Of a stretch of DNA of 64,000 nt, positions 38,234-47,651 are shown in pieces. The stretch lies in contig PMFN01000039.1 of NCBI GenBank assembly GCA_003155135.1, positions 54,959 to 118,958 of the forward strand, written 5' to 3'. The stretch's first letter is position 1, and every line of letters begins with the position of its first letter. The translations under genes and the position numbers were made by a program. The stretch comes from Acidimicrobiaceae bacterium (GTDB lineage Bacteria > Actinomycetota > Acidimicrobiia > Acidimicrobiales > RAAP-2). The notes under the pieces are model-generated. The model did not search any database and was not told where the DNA came from. It saw nothing but the letters and a program-made list of their open reading frames with translations.

Positions 38234-39738
38234 GATTTGGAGAGATCGGGCACGCGCCACGCGTCGCCGGAGCGTTCGAGGAGGAGGTCGGCGATGTGCG
38301 GGCCCCAGGTGCCGGCGTTGTAGAAGTGCAGACCGCCGCCGGGCTCGGACCAGGCCTGGAGGTACGGGTCGACGATCCGCCAGGCCTGTTCCACCTCGTC
38401 GGTGCGGATGAACAGCGTGGCGTCGCCGTTCATGGCGTCGTGGAGCAGCCGCGGGTAGCCGTCCATGCCGGTGTCGGCGAAGGCCGAGTTGTACTCGAAG
38501 TCCATAGCGACCGACTGGACCCGGAAGGCCTCGCCGGGGATCTTCGCCCCGAAGTGCAGGCTCACACCCTCGTTGGGCTGGATGCGCAGGATCAGGGCGT
38601 TCGGGCGGAGCTGGCGGGCCAGCTCGCCCTCGAAGGCGAGGAAGGGGACGCCCTGGAAGGTGAGCGCCACCTCGGTCACTCGAGCCGGCAGGCGCTTGCC
38701 GGTGCGGATGTAGATCGGCACGCCGGCCCATCGCCAGTTCTCGACCCGCAGGCGCAGCGCCACGAAGGTCTCGGTCTCCGAGTGCGGGTCGACCCCGTCC
38801 TCCTGGCGGTAGCCGACCACCGGTTGCTGGTCGACCACCCCCGCCAGGTACTGGCCGCGCACCGACTTGTCGACCGCCTCATCGGGCGTCGGGATGTCGA
38901 CGGCGCGCAGCAGCTTGACCTTCTCGTCTCGGATGTGGTCGGCGTCCATGCCCGTCGGGGACTCCATGAGGGTGAGGGCGAGCACCTGCATGACGTGGTT
39001 CTGGACGATGTCACGCAACGCGCCGGCGGTCTCGTAGAACCCGCCGCGGTGTTCGACACCGATGCTCTCGGCCACGGTGATCTGGATGTTCTCGACGTAG
39101 CGGCGGTTCCAGATGGGTTCGAAGATGGCGTTGGCGAAGCGCAGCGCCAGCACGTTCTGTACGGTCTCTTTGCCCATGTAGTGGTCGATGCGGAAGATCT
39201 GGTCCTCGTCGAAAGCTCGGTGCACCGCGGCGTCGAGGTCGAGGGCGGTGGAGAGGTCGTGTCCGTAGGGCTTCTCGACCACCAGGCGGCAGAAATCGCC
39301 ACCTTCGCCCGGGACGTTGCAGCCCTCCTTGGCCAGCGCGTCGGCCACGAGGGCGAACACCGAGGGGATGGTGGCGAGATAGTACAGGCGGTTGCCGCCC
39401 GTGCCGTGCTTCGAGTCAGCCTCGCCGAGAAGACCCTTCAGCTGGTCGAAGGTGCTCGATGCGGCGTACTCGCCGGACACGTAGCGGAAATTCGACACGA
39501 GACGGCGCCACTCCGATCCGGCGTTCGGGACGTCGACGAGGGCGGCCTTTTGGAAGTCCTCGTCGGACCACTCCGTACGGGCCACGCCGATGACTTGGAA
39601 GTTCTCACTCAGCCGTCCGTGATCGGCGAGGTTGGCGAGCGCGGGGAGGATCTTCCTCGACGTGAGGTCCCCCGAGGCGCCGAAGATCACCATGGCGAGG
39701 GGCGGGGTCTTCTGCGGTGGTGTGGTGACGCCGTTCAT
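38230..39738 (-). CDS. zwf: Glucose-6-phosphate dehydrogenase
   Basis: 502 residues from ATG 39738, which has GAGGAGG upstream. NAD(P)-binding MVIFGASGDLTSRKILPAL near the start; the active-site signature RIDHYMGKE; phosphate and sugar contacts VVEKPYGHD and NHVMQVLALT; C-terminal GTWGPHIADLLLERSG. Oxidises G6P to the lactone and provides NADPH. No opcA gene lies between zwf and pgl, unlike many actinobacteria. Confidence 0.97.
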   Translation of the reverse strand: MNGVTTPPQKTPPLAMVIFGASGDLTSRKILPALANLADHGRLSENFQVIGVARTEWSDEDFQKAALVDVPNAGSEWRRLVSNFRYVSGEYAASSTFDQLKGLLGEADSKHGTGGNRLYYLATIPSVFALVADALAKEGCNVPGEGGDFCRLVVEKPYGHDLSTALDLDAAVHRAFDEDQIFRIDHYMGKETVQNVLALRFANAIFEPIWNRRYVENIQITVAESIGVEHRGGFYETAGALRDIVQNHVMQVLALTLMESPTGMDADHIRDEKVKLLRAVDIPTPDEAVDKSVRGQYLAGVVDQQPVVGYRQEDGVDPHSETETFVALRLRVENWRWAGVPIYIRTGKRLPARVTEVALTFQGVPFLAFEGELARQLRPNALILRIQPNEGVSLHFGAKIPGEAFRVQSVAMDFEYNSAFADTGMDGYPRLLHDAMNGDATLFIRTDEVEQAWRIVDPYLQAWSEPGGGLHFYNAGTWGPHIADLLLERSGDAWRVPDLSKS

Positions 39739-39845
39739 TCGGTCGTCCTCCTCATGTGGTGTCGGTCGATGCGGGCGGCCCGTCGACGGACCTCGCCCTC
39801 TTGTTCTAGCCCTCTTGGCGCGGCTGCGGCGCGGGTGTGCCTGCC

Positions 39846-41024
39846 TCAGCCCGCCGCCGAGGGGTTCTCGCCCGAGGTGGCGGCCGCTCCCGCCTTCGTG
39901 TCGATGTCGACGCTGAACTGCTCGGCCTTGTCGGTCAGACTCTGGATGAGCTCGTCGAAGGACTTGGCGAAGGAGTCGACGCCCTCGTCCTCGAGCGTCT
40001 TGGCCACGTCACCAAAATCGATGCCCACCTCTTCGAGGCGCTTCAGGACCGCTTCGGCAGCGCCGGGCTCGGCGTCGACGGTGCGCGCCGGGGTGCCATG
40101 GTCCAAGAAGGCCTCGACGGTGCCATCGGGCATGGTGTTGACAGTGTCGGGGCCGATCAGGCTGTTCACGTACAAGAGGTCGTCATAGGCCGGGTTCTTG
40201 GTCGATGTCGAGGCCCACAGCGGGCGCTGGGCCCTGGCCCCCTTGGCGGCGAGCGCGTCCCAGCGCTCCCCGGCGAAGGCGGCGGTGAAGTGCTGGTAGG
40301 CGAACTGGGCCTGGGCAACCGCCGCCTTGCCCCGCAGGGCGAGGATCTCCTTGTTCCCGTCCTCGCCGCCGGCGATCTGCTCCAAGCGGCGGTCGACCTC
40401 GGTGTCGACGCGGCTCACGAAGAACGAGGCCACGCTCGCGACCGAGGACAGGTCCTCGGCCCCCGAGGCGGCGTAGGCCTCGAGGCCCGAGATGTACGCC
40501 TCGATGACCGCGTCGTAGCGCTCGATCCCGAAGATCAACGTGACGTTGATGCTGCGGCCCTCACCGATCAGGGTCTCGATCGCCTCGAGCCCCTCCACGG
40601 TGGCGGGGACCTTCACCAACAAGTTGGGCCGGGCGATGCGCTCGTGCAGGGCGCGGCCCGCCTCGATCGTCGCCTTTGCATCGTGGGCGAGGGAGGGGGC
40701 CACCTCGAGGGAGACGAAGCCGTCGCCCCCGCCGCTCCGCTCGTAGATCGGCGCGAGGCGCTCGAGTGCCTCGTTGATGTCTTGGACGACCAGGTCCCAG
40801 TAGGCGTCCTCCACGCTCGTGGCGGGCACGAGGGAGCGGAACTGGTCGTCGTAGTCGTCCTGGCCCGAGATGGCCTTGGCGAAGATGGTCGGGTTCGAGG
40901 TGATGCCCCGGATGCCGTCGGCCACCAACGAGTCCAGCCTGCCGTCGTGCAGCCAGTCCCGGCGCAGGTTGTCGAGCCACGGGCTCTGGCCAAAGTTGTC
41001 GAAGAGCTCAGTGAGCTTGCTCAT
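39846..41024 (-). CDS. tal: Transaldolase
   Basis: 392 residues. ATG 41024 is chosen over ATG 41030 because AGGAGG ends directly before the latter but sits 6 nt before the former. Schiff-base Lys in NLLVKVPATVEG; TSNPTIFAKAIS and VASFFVSRVDTEVD are typical of the large bacterial transaldolase class. An acidic/Ala-rich tail follows. It moves three-carbon units between sedoheptulose-7-P and glyceraldehyde-3-P. Confidence 0.96.
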   Translation of the reverse strand: MSKLTELFDNFGQSPWLDNLRRDWLHDGRLDSLVADGIRGITSNPTIFAKAISGQDDYDDQFRSLVPATSVEDAYWDLVVQDINEALERLAPIYERSGGGDGFVSLEVAPSLAHDAKATIEAGRALHERIARPNLLVKVPATVEGLEAIETLIGEGRSINVTLIFGIERYDAVIEAYISGLEAYAASGAEDLSSVASVASFFVSRVDTEVDRRLEQIAGGEDGNKEILALRGKAAVAQAQFAYQHFTAAFAGERWDALAAKGARAQRPLWASTSTKNPAYDDLLYVNSLIGPDTVNTMPDGTVEAFLDHGTPARTVDAEPGAAEAVLKRLEEVGIDFGDVAKTLEDEGVDSFAKSFDELIQSLTDKAEQFSVDIDTKAGAAATSGENPSAAG

Positions 41025-41048
41025 GGTCATCCTCCTCGGATGGTGTCC

Positions 41049-43058
41049 TCAATGATCGCGGGTGGCGTCGAGGAGCCGGCGTGCCCGCTCGGCGACGTTG
41101 TCAGGGGTGAAGCCGAACCACTCGAGCGCGACGGTGCCCGGCGCCGAGGTGCCGAAGGTGTCGATCGAGACGGAGTCATCCGCGTAGCGGTCCCAGCCGA
41201 AGGAAGCAGCGGCCTCGACGGCGAGCCGCACGACGCCCTCGGGCAGGACGCTCGAGCGGTACTCGTCGTCTTGGTCCTCGAACCACTCCCAGCACGGCAT
41301 CGACACCACGCGCACAGCCACGCCCGAGGCCGCCAGCCGGTCGGCCGCTTCCAGGCACACGTGAACCTCGGCGCCGGTGCCGATCAGGATGATCTCGGGC
41401 CGCTCGCCCTCCTCGTGGCGCAGCACGTATGCCCCGCGTGCCACCCCTTCGGCCGCACGCCCGGCCGTCTCGGCCAGCACCGGGATCGCCTGGCGGCTCA
41501 GGATGAGGCCGGTCGGTTCGTCGCCGTCGACGGCGCGCTTCCACGCCTCGGCGGTCTCGGTGGCGTCGGCGGGCCGGACGACCTGGATCCCGGGCATGGC
41601 GCGCAGCGAAGCCAGCTGCTCGATGGGCTGGTGGGTCGGCCCGTCCTCGCCGAGGCCGACCGAGTCGTGGGTCCACGAGTAGATGACGTGCGCCCTCGAG
41701 AGCGCGGCCAGGCGGACCGCGCCACGCATGTAGTCGCTGAAGACGAAGAACGTGCCCCCAACGGGGAGCACCCCGCCGTGCAGCGCCATGCCGGTCATCG
41801 CCGCCCCCATGGCGTGCTCGCGGATGCCGTAGTAGATCTGGCGCCCGCCGGGGTTCTCCACCGACTGCATGCCGCCGCCCTCGTCGAGCTTGACGCCGGT
41901 GTTGCCGGTCAGGTCCGCGGCGCCCGCGACGAGGCCGGGGATGGCGCCAAGGGTGGCGTTGATGCAGGTGTTGACGGCCTTCCTGGTGGCGATCTTCTCA
42001 CCCACTTCGAAGGTAGGGAGCGTGTCCGACCACCCGGGGACCCCGTGGCCGCGAAGCGCCGCGTCCCAGCGCGTGCGGTCGACCTTCGAGCCGGCGAGCC
42101 GGGTCTCCCACTCGCTGCGCTCGGCCTGCCCGCGCTCGATCGAGCCGCGGTAGAGGTCGAGCACCTCGTCGGGGACCCAGAACGCCTCTTGCGGCGGGAG
42201 GCCCAAGATCTCCTTCGTGAGACGGATCTCGTCCTCACCGAGGGGGTCACCGTGGGCCTCCTTCGTGTCGGTGAAGTTGGGCGAGGGCCAGCCGATGTGG
42301 CTGCGCAACACGATCAGGCTCGGCTTGTCCTCGACGGCCATGGCCCGGCGGATGGCGTCTTCGAGGGCGACCGTGTCGTTGGCCACCTCGCCAATGGGGT
42401 CGACGTCCCAGCCGTAGGCCTCGAAGCGCTCCACGCGGTTGTCCGTGTAGCTGAGCTCCGTCGGCCCGTCGATGGTGATGTGGTTGTCGTCGTAGATGTA
42501 GACGAGCTTGCCCAGACCGAGGTGGCCGGCCAGGGACGCCGCCTCGTGGCTGATGCCCTCTTGGAGACAACCGTCACCGCAGATGACGAACGTGAAGTGA
42601 TCACAGGCCTCCGAGCCGAACTGGGCACGCAAGAAGCGCTCGGCGATGCCCATGCCGACCCCGTCGGCGAAGCCCTGGCCGAGAGGCCCGGTCGTCACCT
42701 CGACGCCGGGGGTGTGGCGGCGCTCGGGGTGTCCCGGGGTCTGCGAGTTGAGCTGGCGGAAGGCCTTGAGGTCGTCGAGGGTGAGCCCGTAGCCGGTCAG
42801 GTAGAGCATCGAGTACAAGAGGATCGAGGCGTGCCCGTTCGAGAGCACGAAGCGGTCGCGGTCGGGCCACTCCGGTTCGCTTGGGTCGAAGCGCATGATC
42901 TTGGAGAACAGGACATGCGCGAGCGGGGCGAGGGCCATCGCCGTCCCCGGATGCCCTGAGTTCGCCCTCTGCGGGGCGTCCATGGCGAGCCCGCGGATCA
43001 CGTTGATGCCCAATTGCTCGAGCACCGCGTCGTCAGTGAGAGAGGGAGGAGCGACCAT
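41049..43058 (-). CDS. tkt: Transketolase
   Basis: 669 residues, ATG 43058 set by a -10 element 6 nt upstream. Thiamine diphosphate-dependent: N-terminal [34 protein letters not shown], the TPP/Mg motif [20 protein letters not shown] ending in [11 protein letters not shown], then the pyrimidine domain [20 protein letters not shown] and [19 protein letters not shown]. First gene of the tkt-tal-zwf-pgl-fbiC-LOG unit. Confidence 0.97.
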   Translation of the reverse strand: MVAPPSLTDDAVLEQLGINVIRGLAMDAPQRANSGHPGTAMALAPLAHVLFSKIMRFDPSEPEWPDRDRFVLSNGHASILLYSMLYLTGYGLTLDDLKAFRQLNSQTPGHPERRHTPGVEVTTGPLGQGFADGVGMGIAERFLRAQFGSEACDHFTFVICGDGCLQEGISHEAASLAGHLGLGKLVYIYDDNHITIDGPTELSYTDNRVERFEAYGWDVDPIGEVANDTVALEDAIRRAMAVEDKPSLIVLRSHIGWPSPNFTDTKEAHGDPLGEDEIRLTKEILGLPPQEAFWVPDEVLDLYRGSIERGQAERSEWETRLAGSKVDRTRWDAALRGHGVPGWSDTLPTFEVGEKIATRKAVNTCINATLGAIPGLVAGAADLTGNTGVKLDEGGGMQSVENPGGRQIYYGIREHAMGAAMTGMALHGGVLPVGGTFFVFSDYMRGAVRLAALSRAHVIYSWTHDSVGLGEDGPTHQPIEQLASLRAMPGIQVVRPADATETAEAWKRAVDGDEPTGLILSRQAIPVLAETAGRAAEGVARGAYVLRHEEGERPEIILIGTGAEVHVCLEAADRLAASGVAVRVVSMPCWEWFEDQDDEYRSSVLPEGVVRLAVEAAASFGWDRYADDSVSIDTFGTSAPGTVALEWFGFTPDNVAERARRLLDATRDH

Positions 43059-43064
43059 GCGCTC

Positions 43065-43070
43065 ACCCTA
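43065..43070 (-). promoter_or_regulatory. -10 element (TAGGGT) of tkt operon, leaderless start
   Basis: TAGGGT with a 6-nt spacer to ATG 43058. A TTGTGA -35-like hexamer lies 16 nt further upstream. Confidence 0.6.
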
Positions 43071-43120
43071 CCCAGAACTCACCGGTTCACAAAGGGGACA
43101 GCACGCCGTTTTCCTGGGAC

Positions 43121-43126
43121 TATCGT
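43121..43126 (+). promoter_or_regulatory. -10 element (TATCGT) of thioesterase gene, leaderless start
   Basis: TATCGT with a 7-nt spacer to ATG 43134, divergent from the tkt promoter. Confidence 0.55.
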
Positions 43127-43133
43127 CGTCCCG

Positions 43134-43541
43134 ATGCCAGCGCGCCGCCGGATGCAGGTTCCCCCCAACTGCGACCTCACCCTCGGCATGACCTGCGTCG
43201 AGAAGGGCCAGGGGGGCTCGACCCGCTGGCGCATGGTGGCCGACGAGCGCTTCGCCAACCCGGCCGGGATCCTCCAAGGAGGCTTTCTTTGCGGCTTTTG
43301 CGATTCGTCGATGGGGGCGGCCGCGGTCACCTCGGTGGGGGAGCGCAAAGTCTTCGCGTCCAACGCAGAGCTGAAGGTCAGCTTCCTCGCGCCGGTCCCG
43401 GTCGGCACCGTCTTGTTCTGCCATGCGCAGGTGGTCGGCGGGGGGGCGCGGGTGGCCTTCGTCGAGGCCTCGGTCACCACGGCCGACGGGGATCTGGTCG
43501 GGCGCGCCTCGTCGACCTATCTGTTCAAAGATCGGCCATGA
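43134..43541 (+). CDS. PaaI-type hotdog thioesterase
   Basis: 135 residues. Hotdog core: RFANPAGILQGGFLCGFCDSSMGAAAVT (central helix with the G-G-x-x-x-x-x-x-D active-site region), then KVFASNAELKVSFLAPVPVGTVLFCHAQVV and ASVTTADGDLVGRASSTYLF. The H-G-G of classic PaaI is Q-G-G here. Likely acts on acyl-CoA. Divergent from tkt, with its start set by the -10 element. Confidence 0.85.
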   Translation: MPARRRMQVPPNCDLTLGMTCVEKGQGGSTRWRMVADERFANPAGILQGGFLCGFCDSSMGAAAVTSVGERKVFASNAELKVSFLAPVPVGTVLFCHAQVVGGGARVAFVEASVTTADGDLVGRASSTYLFKDRP

Positions 43542-43664
43542 GCAGAAGGCTCGTCTCGGCTGTTTGCGGCATCAGGCCTGGCAGGGGAGGATGTCGTGGC
43601 CCCGAGAATGACCCGAGGCTGGGACCAGGTTCATCCCGGCCCAGAGAAGAGGAGCAACACGAAC

Positions 43665-44033
43665 GTGGCGGGTGAAGGGAAACGCAAGGACAGCGATGCC
43701 CGTCGGCTCCAAGAGACCGGCGTCGACACCGTCCAAGTCGTCATCGACTACGTGCGCCAGGAGACCGTTGAGCCCCTAAAGGGCGTCGGGCGCTTCCTCA
43801 TCTTCGGCGTGGCGGGCTCGGCGCTGCTCGCGCTCGGCTTGGTCCTGCTGCTCGTGGCGGTGCTCCGCGCACTCCAGACCGAGACCGGCACGTTCCATGG
43901 CAACCTTTCGTGGGTTCCCTACGTCATCGTGGCGGTGCTCGGGATCATCCTGATCGCACTCGCCGCGTGGCGGGTGTCCTCGGGGCCCGGCACGGCCAAG
44001 CGCCGCGAGTCGAAAGCACAAGGAGGCAGCTGA
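43665..44033 (+). CDS. Small two-helix membrane protein (holin-superfamily-like)
   Basis: 122 residues from GTG 43665 (GAAGAGGAG upstream). A charged N-terminal helix (RRLQETGVDTVQVVIDYVRQETVEPL) then two membrane helices (FLIFGVAGSALLALGLVLLLVAVL and VPYVIVAVLGIILIALAAW) and a basic tail. Architecture like the actinobacterial phage-holin-type membrane family. The next two small genes follow with a 1-nt overlap and a 10-nt gap and lead to trmI. Confidence 0.65.
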   Translation: MAGEGKRKDSDARRLQETGVDTVQVVIDYVRQETVEPLKGVGRFLIFGVAGSALLALGLVLLLVAVLRALQTETGTFHGNLSWVPYVIVAVLGIILIALAAWRVSSGPGTAKRRESKAQGGS

Positions 44034-44251
44034 TGGCGGTAGGGACGAATGGGAAGCGCATCTCGCGCGCCGACCTCGAGGCTGCGTTCTCCCAGGTGAT
44101 CGGCGAGACCGAGGCGACCGCCCAGGCACGCCTCCCCCAGGTGGCGGTCATCGCCGGGGCGGCGGTCATGGTCGTGCTGACCCTCACGTATCTCGCGGGG
44201 CGCCGACGCGGGCGCCGACGCTCGGCGGTCGTCGAGATCCGCCGGGTGTGA
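44033..44251 (+). CDS. Small single-span membrane protein
   Basis: 72 residues, start ATG overlapping the previous stop by 1 nt (TGATG), so coupled. An acidic helix (ISRADLEAAFSQVIGETEATA), one membrane helix (VAVIAGAAVMVVLTLTYLAG), then RRRGRRRS. No recognised family. Likely works with its neighbour. Confidence 0.6.
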   Translation: MAVGTNGKRISRADLEAAFSQVIGETEATAQARLPQVAVIAGAAVMVVLTLTYLAGRRRGRRRSAVVEIRRV

Positions 44252-44261
44252 CCCACCCTCG

Positions 44262-44489
44262 ATGAGCTTTCTCCTCCGACGTCTCATCCGCTCAGGGACG
44301 CTGCGCGGCCTCGCCGGCGAGCACTGGGCCTGGTTCGTCATCGCCGTCTGCGCCTGGCTGGTCCGGCGTGCCCGGCGCGACGAGCCAGCGCCCTTGATCA
44401 TCCGGCCCATCGAGGCCGGCGAGCACTACGAGCTGAGCCTCGTGGTGCCACCCACACGGCGCCAGGCCCGACGCGCCGGCTCTCGGTGA
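44262..44489 (+). CDS. Small hypothetical protein
   Basis: 75 residues with a hydrophobic middle (HWAWFVIAVCAWLV) flanked by Arg-rich segments and a C-terminal PTRRQARRAG. Its stop overlaps the trmI GTG by 4 nt, so it is part of the same unit. No family recognised. Confidence 0.55.
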   Translation: MSFLLRRLIRSGTLRGLAGEHWAWFVIAVCAWLVRRARRDEPAPLIIRPIEAGEHYELSLVVPPTRRQARRAGSR

Positions 44490-45265
44490 GCGCGGCGGCC
44501 CAACGGCCGCTGGTCGACGGCGAACGGGTCCTGCTCATCGATCCGAAGCAGCGCCGCTACCTGCTGCGCCTCGTCGCCGGCCACCAGTTCCACACCCATG
44601 CGGGCATCTTGGACCACGACGCCATCATCGGACAGGACGAGGGAACGAGTGTGGTGGGCTCGACGGGGAGGGCCTTTTTGGTGCTGCGCCCGACACTCGC
44701 CGACGTGGTGCTCAAGATGCCGCGCGGCGCCCAGGTCATCTACCCGAAGGACCTCGGTGCCATCCTGGTCGCCGCCGACATCGGCCCGGGCCAGCGCGTG
44801 CTCGAGGCCGGCGTTGGCTCGGGAGCGCTCTCGATGACCCTGTTGCGGGCCGGCGCGTCGGTGGTCGGCTATGAGATCCGTGAGGACTTCGCCCTCCACG
44901 CCCGCCAGAACGTCGAGGCCATGCTGGGCGAGGACGTTGACTACCGGGTCGAGATCCGCGATGTCACCGAGGCCATCGACGAGCGTGGGCTCGACCGCAT
45001 CCTCCTCGACATGCCCGAGCCCTGGCGCGTGCTGCCCCAGGCCGCCCTCGCCCTTCGGCCCGGCGGCATCCTGCTCGCCTACCTGCCGACCATCAACCAG
45101 ACCGCGGAACTTCGCCGGGCGCTCGATGACGCGCCGTTCGGCCTGGCCGAGACCATGGAGCTGCTGCGGCGCACGTGGCACGTGGAGGCGAGATCGGTGC
45201 GCCCCGACCACCGCATGGTGGGCCACACCGGCTTTCTCACCACGGCTCGGCGCCTGGTCCTTTGA
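44486..45265 (+). CDS. trmI: tRNA (adenine-58-N1) methyltransferase
   Basis: 259 residues from GTG 44486. N-terminal small beta domain with GERVLLIDPKQRRYLLRL, then the SAM fold: PGQRVLEAGVGSGALSMTLLRAGASVVGYEIRED, DYRVEIRDV, LDRILLDMPEPWRVLPQA and GGILLAYLPTINQ. These are the TrmI motifs of the bacterial homotetramer that methylates A58 in the T-loop. The gene lies next to mpa in many actinobacteria, as here. Confidence 0.94.
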   Translation: MSAAAQRPLVDGERVLLIDPKQRRYLLRLVAGHQFHTHAGILDHDAIIGQDEGTSVVGSTGRAFLVLRPTLADVVLKMPRGAQVIYPKDLGAILVAADIGPGQRVLEAGVGSGALSMTLLRAGASVVGYEIREDFALHARQNVEAMLGEDVDYRVEIRDVTEAIDERGLDRILLDMPEPWRVLPQAALALRPGGILLAYLPTINQTAELRRALDDAPFGLAETMELLRRTWHVEARSVRPDHRMVGHTGFLTTARRLVL

Positions 45266-45335
45266 ACATCGCCCCGAGGCGGCCGCACGGGGGCTGATCG
45301 CGGGCCCAGCACTGCGACCCTCTGGGTGGGCGAGG

Positions 45336-45572
45336 TCAGTCGCGCTCGATGAAGATGCACTCGCCCGGGCACTCCTCGGACGCCTCGACCACGGCGTCTT
45401 CGAGGTCCTCGGGCACGAGGGCGAGGCCGGCGGAGCCGCCTGGCTCGCTCTTCACCGCGTCGCCCTCCTTCACATAGGCGAGACCGTCGTCGAGCAAGGT
45501 GAAGACCGCCGGCGCGATCTCTTCGCAGAGACCGTCGCCGGTGCAGAGATCCTGATCGATCCAGACCTTCAT
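45336..45572 (-). CDS. Monocluster ferredoxin
   Basis: 78 residues, ATG 45572 with GGGAAAGG upstream. KVWIDQDLCTGDGLCEEIAP (Cys-x5-Cys) at the start and ECPGECIFIE (Cys-x3-Cys) at the end give the ligands of a 3Fe-4S or 4Fe-4S ferredoxin, of the type that serves P450s and other oxygenases. An acidic middle is usual. It stands alone on the minus strand between trmI and mpa; its partner is unknown. Confidence 0.9.
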   Translation of the reverse strand: MKVWIDQDLCTGDGLCEEIAPAVFTLLDDGLAYVKEGDAVKSEPGGSAGLALVPEDLEDAVVEASEECPGECIFIERD

Positions 45573-45712
45573 GGTTGCCTTTCCCTCGGCTGACGCTTGG
45601 TGCTGCCAACTCCTCGTGGTCGAGGGCCGGCGTCAAGATGTGTGGGGGCCGTGCCAATCACGGCGGCGGTTCCCTGCTGGAAGAAAGATTAGTAGAGGGA
45701 GCCGAGAAGACC

Positions 45713-45740
45713 GTGCAGGGGGCGTGCGGGGCCCCTGCAC
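45713..45740 (+). promoter_or_regulatory. Hairpin in the mpa upstream region
   Basis: GTGCAGGGG and CCCCTGCAC are a perfect 9-bp stem with a 10-nt loop, about 80 nt before the mpa start. A -10-like TATGGT is at 45793-45798. If transcription starts there, the hairpin lies upstream of the transcript and could be a protein site or the terminator of an upstream transcript. Confidence 0.3.
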
Positions 45741-45821
45741 GCGGGCGCCGGGCAGTCCAGCCCCCGTGCGCACGCGGGGTCGGGGGGACCGGTATGGTGA
45801 GCCAAAGCGGCCACCGGGGAG

Positions 45822-47594
45822 GTGAGTGCGACGACGGATCCCGAAGAGCACCAGTGGGGACGTGACCCCGAGGCGGACCTCGACGTGGTGCGTGCCCGCC
45901 TCGAGGAGGCTGAAGAAGAAGTCAAGCTGCTTCGCCGCCGGCTCCAGGAGAGCCCGGCGCGCGTCCAGTCCCTCGAAGAGCGCCTGCTCGAGAGCAAGGG
46001 CCAGCTCTCGCACGCGGTCTCCCAGAACGAGAAGCTGACCTTCACCCTCCAGCAGGCGAAGGAGCAACTCGCCACGCTGCGCGAGGAGGTGGAGAAGCTC
46101 ACCCAGCCGCCTGCCGCCTACGGGACGTTCCTCGGCATCAACGAGGATGGCACCGTCGACGTCTTCTCCTCGGGGCGCAAGATGCGCGTGGCGCTGCACC
46201 CCGACATCGACCCGGGCATCTTGCGCAAGGGCAACGAGGTCGTCCTCAACGAATCGCTCAACGTCGTGCTGGTCCGAGACGGCGAGCTCGCCGGCGAGGT
46301 TGTCACCCTCAAGGACATGCTCGAGGACGGACACCGGGCCATGGTCTTCGCCCGCGCCGACGAAGAGCGCGTGGTCGAGCTGTCCGAGGAGCTGATCGGC
46401 ACCAAGCTGCGGGCCGGCGACGCCGTGCTGATGGACACCCGTAGCCAGCTCCTGATCGAAAAGCTCGCCCGCCCCGAGGTCGAAGAGCTGGTGCTCGAAG
46501 AGGTCCCTGACATCACCTACGCCGACGTGGGCGGCCTCGACATCCAGATCGAGTCCATCACCGACGCGGTGGAGCTGCCCTACCTGCACCGCAAGCTCTT
46601 CAACACCTACAAGCTGCCCGCCCCGAAGGGCATCCTCCTCTACGGACCCCCCGGGTGCGGCAAGACCCTCATCGCCAAGGCGGTCGCCAACTCGCTCGCG
46701 AAGAAGGTGGCCCAGGTCACCGGCAACACGAACGTGCGCAGCTACTTCTTGAACATCAAGGGCCCCGAGCTGCTCAACAAATACGTGGGCGAGACCGAGC
46801 GCCAGATCCGCCTGGTGTTCCAGCGTGCCCGGGAGAAGGCCGAAGAGGGCGTGCCGGTCATCGTGTTCTTCGACGAGATGGACTCGCTGTTCCGCACCCG
46901 CGGCACCGGTATCAGCTCGGACATGGAGTCGACCATCGTGCCCCAGCTGCTCGCCGAGATCGACGGCGTCGAAGCGCTGCGCGACGTGATCGTCATCGGT
47001 GCCTCCAACCGGGAAGACCTGATCGACCCGGCCATTCTTCGGCCGGGTCGCCTCGACGTGAAGATCAAGATCGAGCGGCCCAACGAGGAGGCCGCCGCCC
47101 AGATCTTCAGCCGGTACCTGACCGCGGACCTTCCCCTCGACCAGCATGACGTGGACCGCCTCGGGGGCGGGGACCCAGCCAAGGCCGCCCAGTCGATGAT
47201 CGAGTCGACGGTCGCCGAGATGTACCGCGCCGACGACGAGAACCGCTTCTTGGAGGTCACCTACCAAAACGGCGACAAGGAGATCCTCTTCTACCGGGAC
47301 TTCGCCTCGGGGGCGATGATCGAGAACATCGTGCGCCGAGCCAAGAAGCTGGCCATCAAGCGCGAGATCGCCGCTGAGGGCTCGGGTATCCGCACCGACG
47401 ACCTTTTGGAGTCGATCCGCCAGGAGTACAAGGAGAACGAGGACCTCCCGAATACCACCAACCCCGACGACTGGGCCCGCATCTCGGGCAAGAAGGGGGA
47501 GCGGATCGTCTACGTCCGCACCCTCATGGCCGACAACGACAACGAGGTCGGTGGTCGGGCCATCGAGCGGGTCGGGACCGGCCAGTACCTCTGA
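45822..47594 (+). CDS. mpa: Proteasome-associated AAA+ ATPase Mpa/ARC
   Basis: 590 residues from GTG 45822 (GGGGA very close). Order: N-terminal coiled coil (about 20-95) that binds Pup, tandem OB domain (about 100-235), AAA module with Walker A GPPGCGKT (275-282), Walker [10 protein letters not shown] (about 346-354), and [18 protein letters not shown]. The C-terminus ends in GQYL, the motif that docks into the 20S proteasome and opens its gate. It unfolds pupylated proteins for PrcBA. It is followed by dop, pup, prcB, prcA and pafA. Confidence 0.98.
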   Translation: MSATTDPEEHQWGRDPEADLDVVRARLEEAEEEVKLLRRRLQESPARVQSLEERLLESKGQLSHAVSQNEKLTFTLQQAKEQLATLREEVEKLTQPPAAYGTFLGINEDGTVDVFSSGRKMRVALHPDIDPGILRKGNEVVLNESLNVVLVRDGELAGEVVTLKDMLEDGHRAMVFARADEERVVELSEELIGTKLRAGDAVLMDTRSQLLIEKLARPEVEELVLEEVPDITYADVGGLDIQIESITDAVELPYLHRKLFNTYKLPAPKGILLYGPPGCGKTLIAKAVANSLAKKVAQVTGNTNVRSYFLNIKGPELLNKYVGETERQIRLVFQRAREKAEEGVPVIVFFDEMDSLFRTRGTGISSDMESTIVPQLLAEIDGVEALRDVIVIGASNREDLIDPAILRPGRLDVKIKIERPNEEAAAQIFSRYLTADLPLDQHDVDRLGGGDPAKAAQSMIESTVAEMYRADDENRFLEVTYQNGDKEILFYRDFASGAMIENIVRRAKKLAIKREIAAEGSGIRTDDLLESIRQEYKENEDLPNTTNPDDWARISGKKGERIVYVRTLMADNDNEVGGRAIERVGTGQYL

Positions 47595-47639
47595 GCACGG
47601 CCCGGCCCCTCGCCAGGGTTCTCCCAGACAGCGAACAGG

Positions 47640-47645
47640 TAGGGT
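47640..47645 (+). promoter_or_regulatory. -10 element (TAGGGT) of dop, leaderless start
   Basis: TAGGGT with a 6-nt spacer to GTG 47652. Confidence 0.6.
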
Positions 47646-47651
47646 CGCGCC

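Noticed and set aside
38215-42959. Long plus-strand frames opposite zwf, tal and tkt
   Set aside because: Antisense shadows of three well-supported enzymes; no motif in the predicted proteins.
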